Source: Acanthacorydalis orientalis (Eukaryota; Arthropoda; Insecta; Megaloptera; Corydalidae). Taken from it: a stretch of 64,000 nt of DNA. This document shows positions 24,628 through 38,217 of the stretch, piece after piece (positions within the stretch are counted from its first letter, which is position 1; the number at the start of each line of letters is the position of its first letter). Under the pieces are notes generated by a model. It was not told the DNA's origin, made no database searches, and saw only the letters and a list, made by a program, of their open reading frames with translations. Both the position numbers and the translations under genes were made by a program. The stretch is from the NCBI GenBank assembly GCA_034766995.1, contig CM068314.1, forward strand, positions 34,695,708 through 34,759,707, written 5' to 3'.

Positions 24628-27600
24628 TGTAAATGCATATGTATATAAAAATACATATTTTTATGTTAAAAAGTGCTTCATTCATATCAGTTTTCAATTT
24701 CCAATAATAAACATTTGAATACATTCGTATATTTATTTTATGTTCTCATATAAAACATATATCTACTCGTTTAACTATTGTTTATAGCTGAAAACTGTTC
24801 TACGATTTAACAAAAATAATATTAATTGGATTGCTTTATAATACACACCAAATTAATCATAAAAAGACAAGCTGTGAATTTTTATAATAAGAAAAATATT
24901 ACAATATTTCTTTGTTATTACTCCGTGTAAAGTGTTTTTTAGTTATTATTTAAATAAAATCTTATATTTAGTTTGTAGTATTTTTAACGACTTAGTTATT
25001 AATTACTTTAGTGTTGTAACATTTTTATATTTTTATTAAAATTGTTATTTATTCGATTATAGTCTGAAAGATGTATTTCAAATATTTTCATAATTGTTAA
25101 TGTAGCAAAGAATACAATTATGGTAAGAAATTTCATCAAAATCTGTACAACTTGAAAGTTTTCTAACAATTAGTAAATACTATTTAAAAAAATAGAAACG
25201 TTTCTAGAAATGTGTATAGGAAAAAAACACAACTGCTGAATCATATAAAGGCATATAATTATTATTGAATATTTTAAATGGTTGTCATTTTTCTTTTTTA
25301 ACTGTTGATTTATATTTGTTTATTTCATCATATTTACTTTATTCGTCTCTTCTCGCGTTCATGTCAACTTTCAAATTTAACAATGTCTTATTTATGTAAT
25401 CTCGACGTTCTGTCATCTTTCTGTGACATATTCAACTTGAATTGATATGGTAATGTTTTATTTCCTTCAATATGACGTTTCATCACTTTTTTATAATACC
25501 TACGTACACTGTCACAAAGTTTCTATTTGTAAACGTCATCTATCTTAATGTAATCCTCTTGAATTTTGTACATATTTCATTTAAAATTCATCATGGATCA
25601 ATAATTTAATATTAATGTCTTTATTTATGTGTCGTATATTTTTTTTAAAAAAAAGAAATAAAACATATTAATAGTTACATACTTTGATATCATAATGAAA
25701 AATAATAAACTGACTCGATTTGTCAGTATTCAGTTGAATTATCAAGTGTTCATTCGGGGGGCGTTAATGATAAAAATCAATTAGTTACTTGTTATTTTGT
25801 AATAGACCCGTAGTATATTTGAATCTATTGTAAATAATAATACAATGTTAAACAATTCAGTTACATATAGGAACCAAATGTAACTATATTTTCAGTTCAC
25901 AGATACTGTCGAAACATGGAGATACAATTAATTGAATAGTGTCAAATTACATTAAACTTCGATAATGTAATGTACTATTTGAATGATGTATTAACTGTCA
26001 ACATTAATGATAGAAAAAAAATTGAAATCGTATCTATGAGGTTATCAATTAGCTCAGATGATCAATTTACATACAAATCAGTGAAAATATATAAAAAATA
26101 TACTCTGATAATTACGATTTTCTACAGAAATAAATTGTTTTATATTTGATGTTCCAGCTGTAATTTTTTTGGTAGCTTGTAGGTAATTAATACTGAAAAA
26201 AATACACAAAAGTCTAATTCTGTGTTATTTTTACTTGTCAAAAAGTATTCTTTTAATATTATATATAGTGAATTTCAACACTTGTGAAGAGATATTTTAG
26301 TTAAAAAAAATTACAGTTTTAAGTTCTTATATATTTTTATTTCTAATGAAAATCTATTTCATTTTACACTAAATAATTCTGTTATACACTAATCTTACAT
26401 TTTACTCTCAGATACTAATAAAATGAAATGAAGAGCGATTATTCTACATAAAATCTCAGATAGTATTAGAGCAGCCTCATTTAGTTGCCAAATTGACGAA
26501 AATGTAAATGTACTTGTACTAAACCAACTTTTTTTTTATTTTAGTTCTATATTTTTTTTTGATAAATAATTGTAAATTGTGTCGTCGTTTTATACTTTTT
26601 TTTAATGGACAATTCATTTAATTTTAAAATACCGCTCTTTTGTAGAAAAAGTAAATTGAAGTTTTAATTATTTTTTTCTTAACGATTCAGTTAGTACCTA
26701 TTAAGTTTTGTTTTAAAATTCAAGCAGTGTCATATAAAATATAAATGAAATGTTTCATAGAATGGCCATGTAATTTAATCACAATCTTTTTAAGATTAGT
26801 CTTTTAACACATTTTATATTCTACTTGAAATGAACAATATACATTCAGTAGACAAAATAGTTATTATATTTTTTCTGTATTTAAGTGTTTAGTCATATTT
26901 AATATTTATTCATTTTAATTGTTATCATTATAAGCTTTGATTTGTATTAGTTTATCAGTATTCTTTCATTTCATATTAAAGCAGGAAAAAATTTCCATTA
27001 AAACATTTATAAATTATCAAATATTTGTAGCATTTTTATTATTTCATAATTTTAGAAAAATAGAAACAATTTAATTTTAAATAATATTTAACTTTCTCAA
27101 GTCAATAAATAAAAAAATATAATTTTATAAAAAAGCGTATACTTTTATACATTCATACTGACACGCTATAAGCTGAACATCCTGTTCAAATCTGTCAATT
27201 AAATTATAACAGTAATGTAATTAAATGTTCATGTAATTAAATTCATTTCAAAAACGTATATAATTACTGTTTACTAGGTACTGAAGGTGCACTTTTTTAT
27301 TTATTACATTAATTGCTAACAACAACAGAAAGACTCTTCAATCAATAATTTGAAAGTATTCTAGATTTAAAGAACGTGACTATCATTCATTGATGTTGAT
27401 ATTTTTAAAGCTAGCATTTGCAACAATCACCAATTAAGTCGTGAACAAATTAATATTGAAGTAAATGTATAGGAATTTTTAAATTAAATTTCGTTGAATC
27501 GTGTTATTATATCATGTTCTATATACTGAATTGCTTTGTATGTGCCAACTACTAGTTTGTTATTATTTCTATTAGATACACCATAGACTTTACAAATAGG

Positions 27601-28336
27601 CATAGATTGATGTTTCATACAAACTATTATTGACAGCAGTAGAAAAAGCCTTTTCTTAATCTTGACATCAAAAAGGAGACTTCCTTATAAAAATATCAAT
27701 CATGTTTTTTAATTGCCGGTCATCTTTTTCATTTTAGAATTTGTTTTTCAAATACAATTTGTATATTCTATCAGTGCACATCATCGAGTTTTATTTATAT
27801 ATTCAAATATAATTATAATGGGATTACAGTAGTTTATATTTATACTTCATATAGAAATAAATATTTACAAAATAATATTGAAACATATATGAAATCAATT
27901 CAATTATTTCCAAATCTCAAACAAACAACTTGCAATTTAATTCCATGTAGCACACAATTTCAGTTTTGATTTGAAATCAAACAAAACTTATATAAAATAA
28001 ATCGATTTTTGTAGACTTTTTGTAAATATGTTCACAAAATCGAACAAAAAAAATTACACGAAAATGTTTATCATTGTGAAATAAATTACATTAAATGAAA
28101 TACGAACGGGATAATAAATACAATGTACGTCGTTTAAATTTATTCCTCTGCATTAATTCAATGGGCAAATGCTTAAATGAAATTACATTTTTTCACAATT
28201 GGCAAATCAGCAATGTTTCAGTTCAAAACGTGCAGTAATTATACTCCTGCTGGAGTATTAATGTAATCCTTTTGATATTTGATCTACTGTATTTCTGTAG
28301 AAAATATTTATAATTCAAAAGCATGCTTTGAAATTC

Positions 28337-28339
<3 letters not shown>

Positions 28340-28407
<68 letters not shown>
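28340..28407. repeat. (AT)n microsatellite
   Basis: A pure run of about 34 units, 400 bases before the decayed tandem array. Confidence 0.95.
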
Positions 28408-28410
<3 letters not shown>

Positions 28411-28814
28411 AGTGTAATTATTTATTTGTATAACCTTAAAAACTTTTCTTTTTAAATAATTTCTTTCTCAAAAAATTTATATTACATTTACATTTTAGAC
28501 AAAGTTGATAACATATATGATACTGACATTTTTTTTATCAATAACTTAATTTTTGCAGTAATATTTGCAATTATATTAAAACACAATTGCAATAACTTTC
28601 TTATCAGCGTGAATAAAATTTTATCTGAAACTATAAAGGTGTATCTAAATTAATACAAAAAAAATACAGGCCGTAAACTCTAAATACAAAAATAATATAA
28701 AAATCAGATTATTACACAATCCAGTTTTTGTACTGTGGATAAATTCACTTTTATAAATAAAGTATTTTCTTTTTGTTCAAAATAATTATTAAAGATACAA
28801 TACAAATTATTTTC

Positions 28815-29310
28815 GAAACACAGACCAATATTTTCATGTTTGAATTTTTCATAAAAAAGTCGTGAATTTACTCCACAAGTACTGTACGTCGAATTATAGG
28901 TCTGTATCTTGAAATATAGTGTCTGAACTATGCAGAAAAAAATTCATGAGTTCGCATAATTGACTGTATGTTGGGATATAGGCCCCTGTATATTAGGATA
29001 TAATGTCTCGACGTTACAGAAAAAAATCGTGAGTTAGATAAATGACTGTACGTCCAGACATAGGCTTATATATTAGAATAGTATCTGAACTTTTCAAAAA
29101 AGAATCATGAATTCATGTTAACAACTATGTGTCTGGATATAAGCCAATAGAGTACCTGAACTTTGCAGAAAACGTTCGTCAGTCTTAATAAACGATTGTA
29201 TGTCTGGATATGTATGAACTTTGCAAAAATGAATCGTGAGTCTGTATAAATGAGTCGGTATATTCTGACATAGACCTGTATCATAAAATAAAATATATGA
29301 ATTCTAAAAC
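28815..29310 (+). repeat. decayed tandem array, units of about 60-85 bp
   Basis: At least six units follow one another, with starts near 28880, 28962, 29044, 29123, 29194 and 29252 and a partial one before. Each contains variants of gactgtatgtctggatatag, gtctgaactttgcagaaaaa and atcgtgagt in the same order. Unit length falls from about 82 to 58 bases through internal deletions. It has no coding sense, since the units contain stops in all frames. Confidence 0.8.
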
Positions 29311-29759
29311 TAAAACTTTATTTGGTTTACGCAAACAGTAGAAAAAATTTTACGGAAAAAGACAAAAATGAGTTTCTAATGAATATAAAATATAATAATT
29401 AGATTATTCAGGAAAGCTATATATGAACACCAAATTAGAAAATATGTGCATATTTAATTATTCTTAAGCTTTTACAGTTACTAACAAAAGATTACAAGGA
29501 ACTGAAAAAAACTTTTTTTATATTAAAAAATTATTGGATCTTTTTTAATATTCACGTTAAATAAAAAAATATCGTTAGATGGATATATATATATATATAT
29601 GATTTTTTTAAATAACAAACAATCTAACATTCTAGTATAGAGTTTCATCGTTTAATCAGTGATACAAAACTAATTTCAATTTACAGTAAATAAGAGTTAA
29701 AAATAAATTGTTGACATAAAACTATCGTCTTCAAAATAGACACTTTCTATCTGTCATGT

Positions 29760-29960
29760 ATAGTATAAATCTATCGTTAATGTTGGCTTGTATCTGCTGC
29801 TCCCAGTGGCTGTTACCACTGCAGACTTGTATCGCTCGATTTACGAGACCCAACTTGACCCGTACTCATGCAGCTAGAATATAGGCTACTATTTAATTAG
29901 TCCACGAAGACTACTACAGCTTAGTGTCGACCGATAAACATTGCCCCTTAGGAACCTTTA
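29760..29960. other. GC-elevated island, unrecognised
   Basis: About 200 bases (ctgctgctcccagtggctgt, gcccgtactcatgcagct-like sequence) stand out from AT-rich surroundings. There is no open frame of length and no clear RNA polymerase III boxes. A conserved non-coding element or an old repeat is possible. Confidence 0.3.
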
Positions 29961-30449
29961 TATAAACACATTGTACATTTTAAGATGTCGTGAAAGTATT
30001 TAAAACTCTTATATTGATTTTTTACTATTATTTTTTAAATTTAATTTTAGTAAAACTGAACATTTTATGATCATATCTGCTGTGTATTATTAGTTATTAT
30101 TAGTGTATTCATAGTTATAATTCTAATTTACTTATATGACACAAAAATACTCATAGTAAAGTAAATAAATGAAATCAAAGAAAACAAATTATAAAATTAT
30201 CTGATTTTTACAAATTACTATTGTAAATTTTAAATTCAAAAATGAAATTATAAACAGCAGTTTATACATTTTCTAATTTTGATTAATATTTATAATTAAT
30301 AAAGTTAATATTTCATTTTACGAACAAACTATAATATTTACAAAAAAAATCTAAAATTCTTTTTAACTAAACCAAATATAAATAAAATCATTTGTATAAA
30401 CTAATAAAGTATATTAATAGAAAAGGAGTATATGGTGTATTTTAGATTA

Positions 30450-30545
30450 GTGCTTCTCAATATTTTTATGTTCCCCACACAGCAAATGATACGATTTGTC
30501 TGTCATATTGGAGAAAACTGAACGGGAGTTGAGAACGTCCTTTTA
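30450..30545. repeat. possible hAT fragment
   Basis: The sequence AGTGCTTCTCAATATTTTTA followed by gttccccacacag resembles a common hAT end, and about 80 bases on gagttgagaacgtcc could be an opposing end. The match is short and no target duplication is visible. Confidence 0.25.
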
Positions 30546-30974
30546 GCGTTTTCTGAACAGTTTATTTATATTTTCATTATATAACTTTGATAAAAAAATC
30601 AAAAACAAAGAATTCAAGCAGATATTAAGTACTAAATTTGAATGAAACTTTCAAATAAAATATTTTCAAATTTTGAATAAGGAATTTGTGATTGATTTCT
30701 TGAATATAACTTTTTTTATAGATTTTATACCTGAAGTGCCTATACGCAATTTCTCTTCAAACATTTTTATAATAATTATTAAAAAATAATGATAATTGAA
30801 TTCATGAAATTTTCAAAAATAGTCATACACATTAGTTTTAAATATGTTTTCAACTTGTAAACATTTTGCAATAGTTGTTAAAATGGTTGTAAGTTTGTTA
30901 ATACTATATAAAAAGCACAATCATCAGTACGGCTGTATAATAATAACTCATTCACGCACATTGGTTAAAAAGAT

Positions 30975-31330
30975 CTTTTTCAAATAAATTATTTAAATGT
31001 ATTTCACAAATTAATTCAATCACCCACAAACCACAAGGATTTTTTCTGATTAAAAATATCCAATAATTGATTATTGATTATTTTAATTGTTCATTATGTA
31101 AATTTTAATGGCGATGGTATTATTCTGAGAGCTCTAAAGTACAGAAAATTCAGATTTTCAAAAAGTAAATTTTGATATCTTTTACCATAGCGCCACGATG
31201 ATGATTGCATCGTTGTAACAAAACGCATAAGTCAACAATTAAAATTATAAATAATCAATAAATCTGAATTTTTGATTGAGATATTTGTAGGAGAGCGAAA
31301 AATTCAGTTTTGAAAAGAAATTTATTTCAC
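30975..31330. mobile_element. AT-rich palindromic repeat (MITE-like), copy e, both arms
   Basis: Left arm: cacccacaaaccacaaggat, ttttctgattaaaaatatcc, aataattgattattgattat, then the core ggcgatggtattattctgag and agctctaaagtacagaaa. Right arm: agcgccacgatgatgattgc, aacaattaaaattataaata, ttgattgagatatttgtag. The arms face each other, about 170 bases each. Confidence 0.6.
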
Positions 31331-32114
31331 AGTAACAGAAAATATTATTTTGATTTAATTGCTTTTTAAATATTAAAAAAATCTTAAATTTATTGATTGA
31401 TACGAAAATTCTGTATTTAGCATTTTATATTCATCTTATTATATTTTTTATAGAATTTATTTTTAATAACATTTTGAATTAAAGTAATTAATCTTCAAAA
31501 ATTATAATAATTTTTTTACTATTTGGGTTGTCAGTCAACCTTTGATCAATTTTTTTGGGTTTGATGATGTCTTGCTTACTATTTGAATCTTTTGATTTTC
31601 ATTTTAACTAAATAATTGAACTGTAATCAAAAAATCATACATTCATTTGTAAATATCTAAAAATAATCCACATTCAAATATCAAATTTTGATTTTTTTCA
31701 TTGTATTAAAATAAAGTTAAGTATTATAAAAGTTAATAATAATAAGCATTAAGTTAAAATGATACAGTATAATGAAAATGCGTGTTGAAATAACTAACAT
31801 TTTAAATTTAAGTTAAAGCCTAAAATAAAATTTTATATCCTCTATTTTTACAAAAGTAGTATTTTGTGGGTAAAAAACGACAGTAATAAAAATGTATATT
31901 TAATTAATAGAACAACGCATAGTAATGGTGATATTATATGTGTTCAAGATAAAAAATGAAAATCTCATTTAATAAAATGTTCTAATTTCCTTAACTTCAA
32001 ATATAGATGTAATAAACATTAATAAATTATATTAAGTAGAGAGAAAAATGTATTTCTAAATGTATATGTTTGTTTGATGTGTTCTGATTGATTATTAATT
32101 TTAAAGCATGTCAA

Positions 32115-32118
<4 letters not shown>

Positions 32119-32163
<45 letters not shown>
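32119..32163. repeat. (AT)n microsatellite
   Basis: A pure run of about 22 units flanked by ttttaa and ttaaaa. Confidence 0.94.
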
Positions 32164-32168
<5 letters not shown>

Positions 32169-32739
32169 TCATTTATGATTAATTATATTCTTACATTTAG
32201 TCTTAAATATAAATTTCTTGTTTTATAATAAATTTTGTAATTCTAGATAAACTTATTTTATTCTGCGATAGAGTTACTTTAGTATATATTCGAATAAAAT
32301 TAACATATAGGTTTTGTAAAATAATTACAAATAAAACTATTATTTTTTCTAAATGAAATATTTTAAAAATTCTGTATAAAATTTCATTTATAAGAAAATA
32401 AACTTTCTTTAAGTACATTGTTAAAAAAGTATGTATAAAAAAATAATTTACTTAGTCGATCAACCATTGTGATAACAAACATCCTTTCAAAAAAATAAAC
32501 GGCCGATTGTGTTTTATGCGCGGCATATTTTATTCCAGGCATAAAATGTCTGTTAAGAATGTAAGTATTGTAATTTTAAAAGGAACATTATCATTTAATA
32601 TCTTTTAATATACTCGTTCTCGAGCCCAAAGCGAAATTGCAGAAAAAAGAACAGCTGAAATCTTGCTCTAAAAAAATTTTTATATATGCCACACTTCCTT
32701 AATTTTCACCGCAAAACAATCAAAAGCTTAGCGTGCCCA

Positions 32740-33130
32740 CACTGGATCACCGTTTCTTAATTGGATCGTTTCTGAGTTGGCCTCATTAATTTTTATCTAC
32801 TGGAAATTCTTGAAGTATTTTTTGTATATAGGTAGAGGTATGTATACTATATACTTGTTCGAACAAAAAAATGTCAAACGATAAACCTGTATAAAAAGTT
32901 GCTAATGACGAAAAACGATTATAGACTCGAAAAGGAGTGTAACAGAGACAGAACTATTTAAGATTAGGTAAGCTGTTACATGGTGTACGAACATCTATAC
33001 ATTAAGGGTACGATTGATGGAATTGGGCTTCTGATCGGCTGTCAATTACGTGAAACAAGGCTTATGTTGTCGGTATTTCTAAGAAAGACGTGTACCTTTT
33101 TTTATCAAATGTCGAAGTTGATTTGAATTT
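32740..33130. promoter_or_regulatory. candidate intronic regulatory island
   Basis: A stretch of varied sequence without repeats contains homeodomain-like and Meis/Hth-like cores (ctgtcaattacg near 33040, cattaattt) and GATC/GATT-rich segments. It lies mid-intron in fringe, a gene with complex spatial expression. This is inference from composition and position only. Confidence 0.25.
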
Positions 33131-35166
33131 GGGTGAACAGCACGATTCATTTATTTTATTTATTTAATTGGCGGTCACGAGTATAAATAGAAACTAGTTG
33201 TTTCGAAAATTGAATTGTTCATTCATATGTTAATCGCACTATATTTCATGTTTAATATCATACTGTGTTCAAGATATGTTTAAGTAAAAAAACTGTACTG
33301 TTATCAAATTATCATTGAATAGAAATTCAAATAATTAATTAGTTAATTAATAAATAGTAAAATTTCCAACAAATGTAGTTTTTCTTTAAATTATAATTTA
33401 AATAATAAAAAAAAATATTCTAAAATTTCTTTATTGATAAAAAAAAATAAGTTCTGTTTTCATTGTATAAAATATGTAGTAAAATGGTAATTAATACATC
33501 TTTTTTAAGTAAATAATAGATGGTTTATTTGAATAGTTTTTAATTTCTTTTTATTAAATTAAGTAGAAATTCTGCGATATTCATTTTTAAATTTTTAATA
33601 TACGACCTGCTTTTTTATAACAATTTACATAAATTTCAAAAATAAGGTAAACAATTAATTTGCAAATTCTATTATAACCGATTCTGTTAAAATATACAGA
33701 GAAAGAGTAATTTGATTGATGAAAGATAATTTATTTCATACAATATTTGAACTTTGGCTAGTTATCATTGTAGCATTTTTAAAAATTTTAGAAAAGATAA
33801 TTTTAAAAATCTAAAAGTGTATGTTAAGACGCTAGTTTAGAATTTGTATTTGGTGAGTCAATTACAAAAATTACAAATTAGTCTTTAATCTGCAATATAG
33901 ACAAACTAATGATTAGTGCACTCGAATGTTAAGTATTCAGTTGATAAATTCAATAGTGAAAAAAATAGATTTTTTTATAAGGCTATTAAAATCAAAAGTT
34001 CGTAAACTGTATATATATATATATGTATGTGTGTTTGTATTTATCTTTTTATGTATGTATGTATTGATAAACGAATATATTTTTAACAAATTTGCTAATA
34101 ATCAGTCGGTATTCAATAAGTCGGTAACCAATATGCTGTTAATAAAGAATTCAAGTAGATAATAAAGAATTCCAAAATGTTGTTATTATGAATTTAAATT
34201 AATAATAAAGAAGTCAAGTTTTTTAGTATAACTTAACTTTATAACTACACTTGCTTAAGTGAGTACAACCTGAAAATTATTTTTTCATGATAAATATCAA
34301 AAATGTATGATTTATAATCAGATTTTGTAAATTTTGTAAAAAAATGTGTTTTTTATGTAATATCACATTTTTTATTATTTTTTAGTTATTATAACTGAAA
34401 TTAATTGTGAAAAATATATAGATAATACATATGAAATTATTTATATGTGAATTTAGAAAAAAATAATACAAAATGTTGAAACGTGAAAATTAATAAAATT
34501 AAATTACAGTCATTCAACCGACACAAAATCTTCACTTCTAATGATAATGTGTTTACTTTTAAGAACATGAAATAGAATCATCAATGTGATATATGAAAAA
34601 AGATATTCAGGATATGTGTAGTTACGTAATTAATGATATAAATCTACAACAATGAAAAATAATATATTATCATTAATTATAAGCACATATTTACATATCA
34701 CATTAGTTAATTTATTGATATGAAATATCAGCTTTTATAGTAATAACAAAATAAAAAAATTTTTTTAATTTCTCAAATCGTACAAAAAAGAACAATTACT
34801 AGTTAAATTAAATAAATCAGAAAGGAATACAATTAAAATAGATGTTTATTACAAAATAAAATAGATAATAAAGTATGACCATAGTAGACCATAATTCTGG
34901 CAATAATACACTTTTAATACACAGTTATGAACAAACATCGTATAAATGTTACGAATAAAATAAATAAAAAAATCAACAGTTTAATGTTGAAAACATTTGG
35001 TTGTGAAAGTACAGAGAGTTGGATGATTAAAAATTGCAGAGAATCAATAGTAATTAACGTTTTCGACCTTATTTATTGCCACATACTAGCTTTCGTTCAT
35101 GGTCGGTAAATCACTCTTGCGTTGAATATTTGACATTATCGGGTTACCACTGTGGTCATGAAACGA

Positions 35167-35192
35167 ATATATATATATATATATATATACTC

Positions 35193-35248
<56 letters not shown>
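35167..35248. repeat. (AT)n microsatellite with ACTCGT interruption
   Basis: Two AT runs are separated by ACTCGT, the same interruption seen near 5842. Confidence 0.94.
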
Positions 35249-35253
<5 letters not shown>

Positions 35254-35416
35254 TATAGTATTTTTATACTTGTCGATTGGATGATACTCGAGATATTACT
35301 AAAATTATGGGATCTGTATTGATTTAGATTTTTAAAAATATTTGCACCATTACGTATTTAATGTCATCGTATTTACAGTTAAATTGATTTGAGAAATTCA
35401 ATTATATTTTATTACC

Positions 35417-35545
35417 AGAGGGCTCTGCCCCCTAGTTGCTACGCTTGCTGACCCCCGCACAGCTGCGACCCGGCTGTCTTTGTTCGTTCCCCCGATTCGC
35501 CTTTTCGATTATAGATCACACATGCATTGCAATGATTTAAAATAG
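35417..35545. repeat. GC-hairpin repeat end, copy 2 (possible Helitron terminus)
   Basis: This copy shares AGAGGGCTCTGCCCCCT with 7166-7230 and then carries about 100 bases of unusually GC-rich sequence (gctgcgacccggctgtc), ending in cttttcgattatag, which matches the 7.2-kb copy. It looks like the better-preserved member of the pair. The element family is not certain. Confidence 0.35.
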
Positions 35546-36063
35546 TAAGTAGTGTGTTTGAAATTATAAACAACGTTGCACAGTATACAAAACTATATAA
35601 CTGTAATTTCTATATACTGGTGTAAAATATTGTATATGTAGGAAAGCAGATAAAGACAAGAATCGAAATATAAAATTATAGAAGTGTATAAAGGTAAATA
35701 TTTACTTTATTTGTAGTATTTACTAAAAATAGAAGAATCGTAATTATATATATATATATATATATATATCAATGTCTTAAATATTATATTCATTTTTAAA
35801 TTTATCCGTACACTACTTAAATTATAAAATAAAAATTAGAATTTATTTGTTAAAATAAATACATTACATTTTAAAAATAAGTCTATTAACAAAATCTATC
35901 AGAAGATGTTCACTATTCAAAAAGATGCGGAACCACTGCCGTTTTGCTTTTCAAAAATCTATTCATCTTATTTATTATAAATTGAATTCTTGTTTTATTT
36001 ATTTATAATACTGAAGTTGAAAACCACAAAAAAACCTAATAAGTATATTTTTCAGTTTACTAC

Positions 36064-36064
<1 letters not shown>

Positions 36065-36101
<37 letters not shown>
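36065..36101. repeat. (AT)n microsatellite
   Basis: About 18 AT units; a second, longer array lies 270 bases downstream. Confidence 0.94.
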
Positions 36102-36104
<3 letters not shown>

Positions 36105-36361
36105 TATCAATATTTTACATACTGGAGAAGAGAATAAAGTGCAAACTTGTAAACCTTTATTGTCTCCTTAAACCTTTATTGTCTTCGATATATGATTTTC
36201 GATGTAGATTAAATCTAGGATTTTCTAGGAATTAGAAGTTTTGTTTATGAAAGGAATCGCTACCCTCGGACTTAAGATGATGATCAGGTATAGGCATATT
36301 AATTATAATAACGTTTTATAGTGTTTATCATATATATTATTAACATATTACATGTTTATCA

Positions 36362-36369
<8 letters not shown>

Positions 36370-36427
<58 letters not shown>
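36370..36427. repeat. (AT)n microsatellite preceded by a duplicated tract
   Basis: The array follows two copies of gtttatcatatatatta (about 36325 and 36353), a short local duplication. Confidence 0.92.
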
Positions 36428-36433
<6 letters not shown>

Positions 36434-36579
36434 ACTAGAAATCTAGTAAATACATTATACTAAAATATAAAAAAGGTGTACACGTTTAGTTTCATTTTAC
36501 AAGGTTGAAAATTAATTACTGTTCAAAATTTAACTTTACATTCTTATATGTAGCATTAAAAAAGAAAACAATTAACTGA

Positions 36580-37080
36580 ATTGAAATATGCCGAATCGAT
36601 TTTCTTTTTCATTCTTATATCTTAAAAAATACCCGAACGTGTTTCCACTTGCAAAAACACAAGTACCGATTTATTGAATTAAAACAGCGTGTAATCAAGC
36701 GACGTTATTTGTAAACTGCAATCGTTCAACGTACATCGATAATTGCTTCGAACATATAATTATAATAAAAAAAAGCAGACGCACAAGAAGCATGCTAAGT
36801 AAAACGACTTAAGGAAGCGTTAAGATTTAATTATTTTTTTTAAACAGCGTGTGCTTGTCGACTTCGACACGAGAACATTCGGCGAGTGTTCCTCACGTAT
36901 CAAAAACGAGTCTGACTCTTCTTGACGAATGAAAAATAACATTTAATTAATTGCAGACGTCACGGTAACGATTCACAACGCTTTATTTTCACTGTGTTCA
37001 TTTGACGCTAGAGAGGCAGAAGTGTCGTAAACAATACAGTAATATTGGAAGTTTCGCATCGTGGGTGGTAATGCATTGAT
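36580..37080. promoter_or_regulatory. candidate intronic regulatory island
   Basis: About 500 bases rich in CG-containing words (gtcgacttcgacacgagaac, cggcgagtgttcctcacg, gacgtcacggtaacg, catcgtgggtgg) sit in the middle of the large fringe intron. They include a CRE-like TGACGTCA-related core (gacgtcac) and a near Su(H)-like cgtggg. There is no open frame and no repeat structure. A conserved enhancer is a reasonable guess, not shown. Confidence 0.3.
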
Positions 37081-37571
37081 CAAAATAAAGCGATTAGCTA
37101 CACGGTCATTGAACATTTTTTTTTAAAAAAAATACAATCGATGCTAATGTTATTTACGAATTGATACAGAAAATTGTATGGATGAATATAAAACATTAGG
37201 TTGTACTACAATGTAACAATTCACTGTATTCATTTATGTATTTATAAAATATTCAGTTATGTATGAATATAATAGATTGATATTATTTTCTAATTGCTTT
37301 TGTAGTTATAGTGTTTAAGTTTGATAGTCTTCATTATCGGTTAGAAATATTTATCAGCCATTTCAGAACAAAATTGTTCTCGTTCTGTAACATTCATTTG
37401 ATATTTGAGTATAATTGTTGGCTTAGATGCAGATTTTTACCCGTAAAAACATATTTTCATTTCATAATTTCATTTTTAATTCTAATGTGGGTACGTTTAT
37501 ACATAAAAGTTTCGTATTTAATTAAATCTTATTTAAAGATATTTTCTTCAATGTGCGTATGCACGATGTAC

Positions 37572-37575
<4 letters not shown>

Positions 37576-37614
<39 letters not shown>
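37576..37614. repeat. (AT)n microsatellite
   Basis: About 19 AT units within otherwise unremarkable sequence. Confidence 0.93.
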
Positions 37615-37617
<3 letters not shown>

Positions 37618-38217
37618 CTGTATATTATATGATGTTCAACTAATTTGAGTGTGAAATGAGTAATTTACACAGGAACTTCAATCATAAATATACTGGCAAA
37701 TTTAATTGTACTTTGGCCGTTGACGTAAACAAACCTTTTACGTAAATGGAACGCTTGGCAGAATATTTAGTTTTGATATTGTTACAAAATTAACAACTAA
37801 ATATAGTGGTTATTCATGTATGTATTTGTTTTCAAGAAATAATATTTTAATTATTATACAACCAGAGAACACATTTTTAGAATAACAAGAAAATATTTAT
37901 TTTATATGAGTTTCTAGTTTAGTTTATAAACATTGCACGAGTGTTCTTCAGTTTTCAGCTGTATTAAATAAATGTAGTGTTCTAATACATTTTTTATTTT
38001 TTTTTTGTTATTTTCGCCAATAAAAAAGAAAAAAAGAATAGGAGACAGAAAATATGATAGACTTTACGTCTAGTAATTTTATAAATTGAAACTAATGTTA
38101 ATCTATTATCCTGGTGACTGTATTTCTGAAGTAACTTGAGTAAATATCTGTTACGACTAATTCCATTCTCGCGATATCTTCAGGTAAATTTCTGATAGTC
38201 AGAAATATCAAGTTGGT

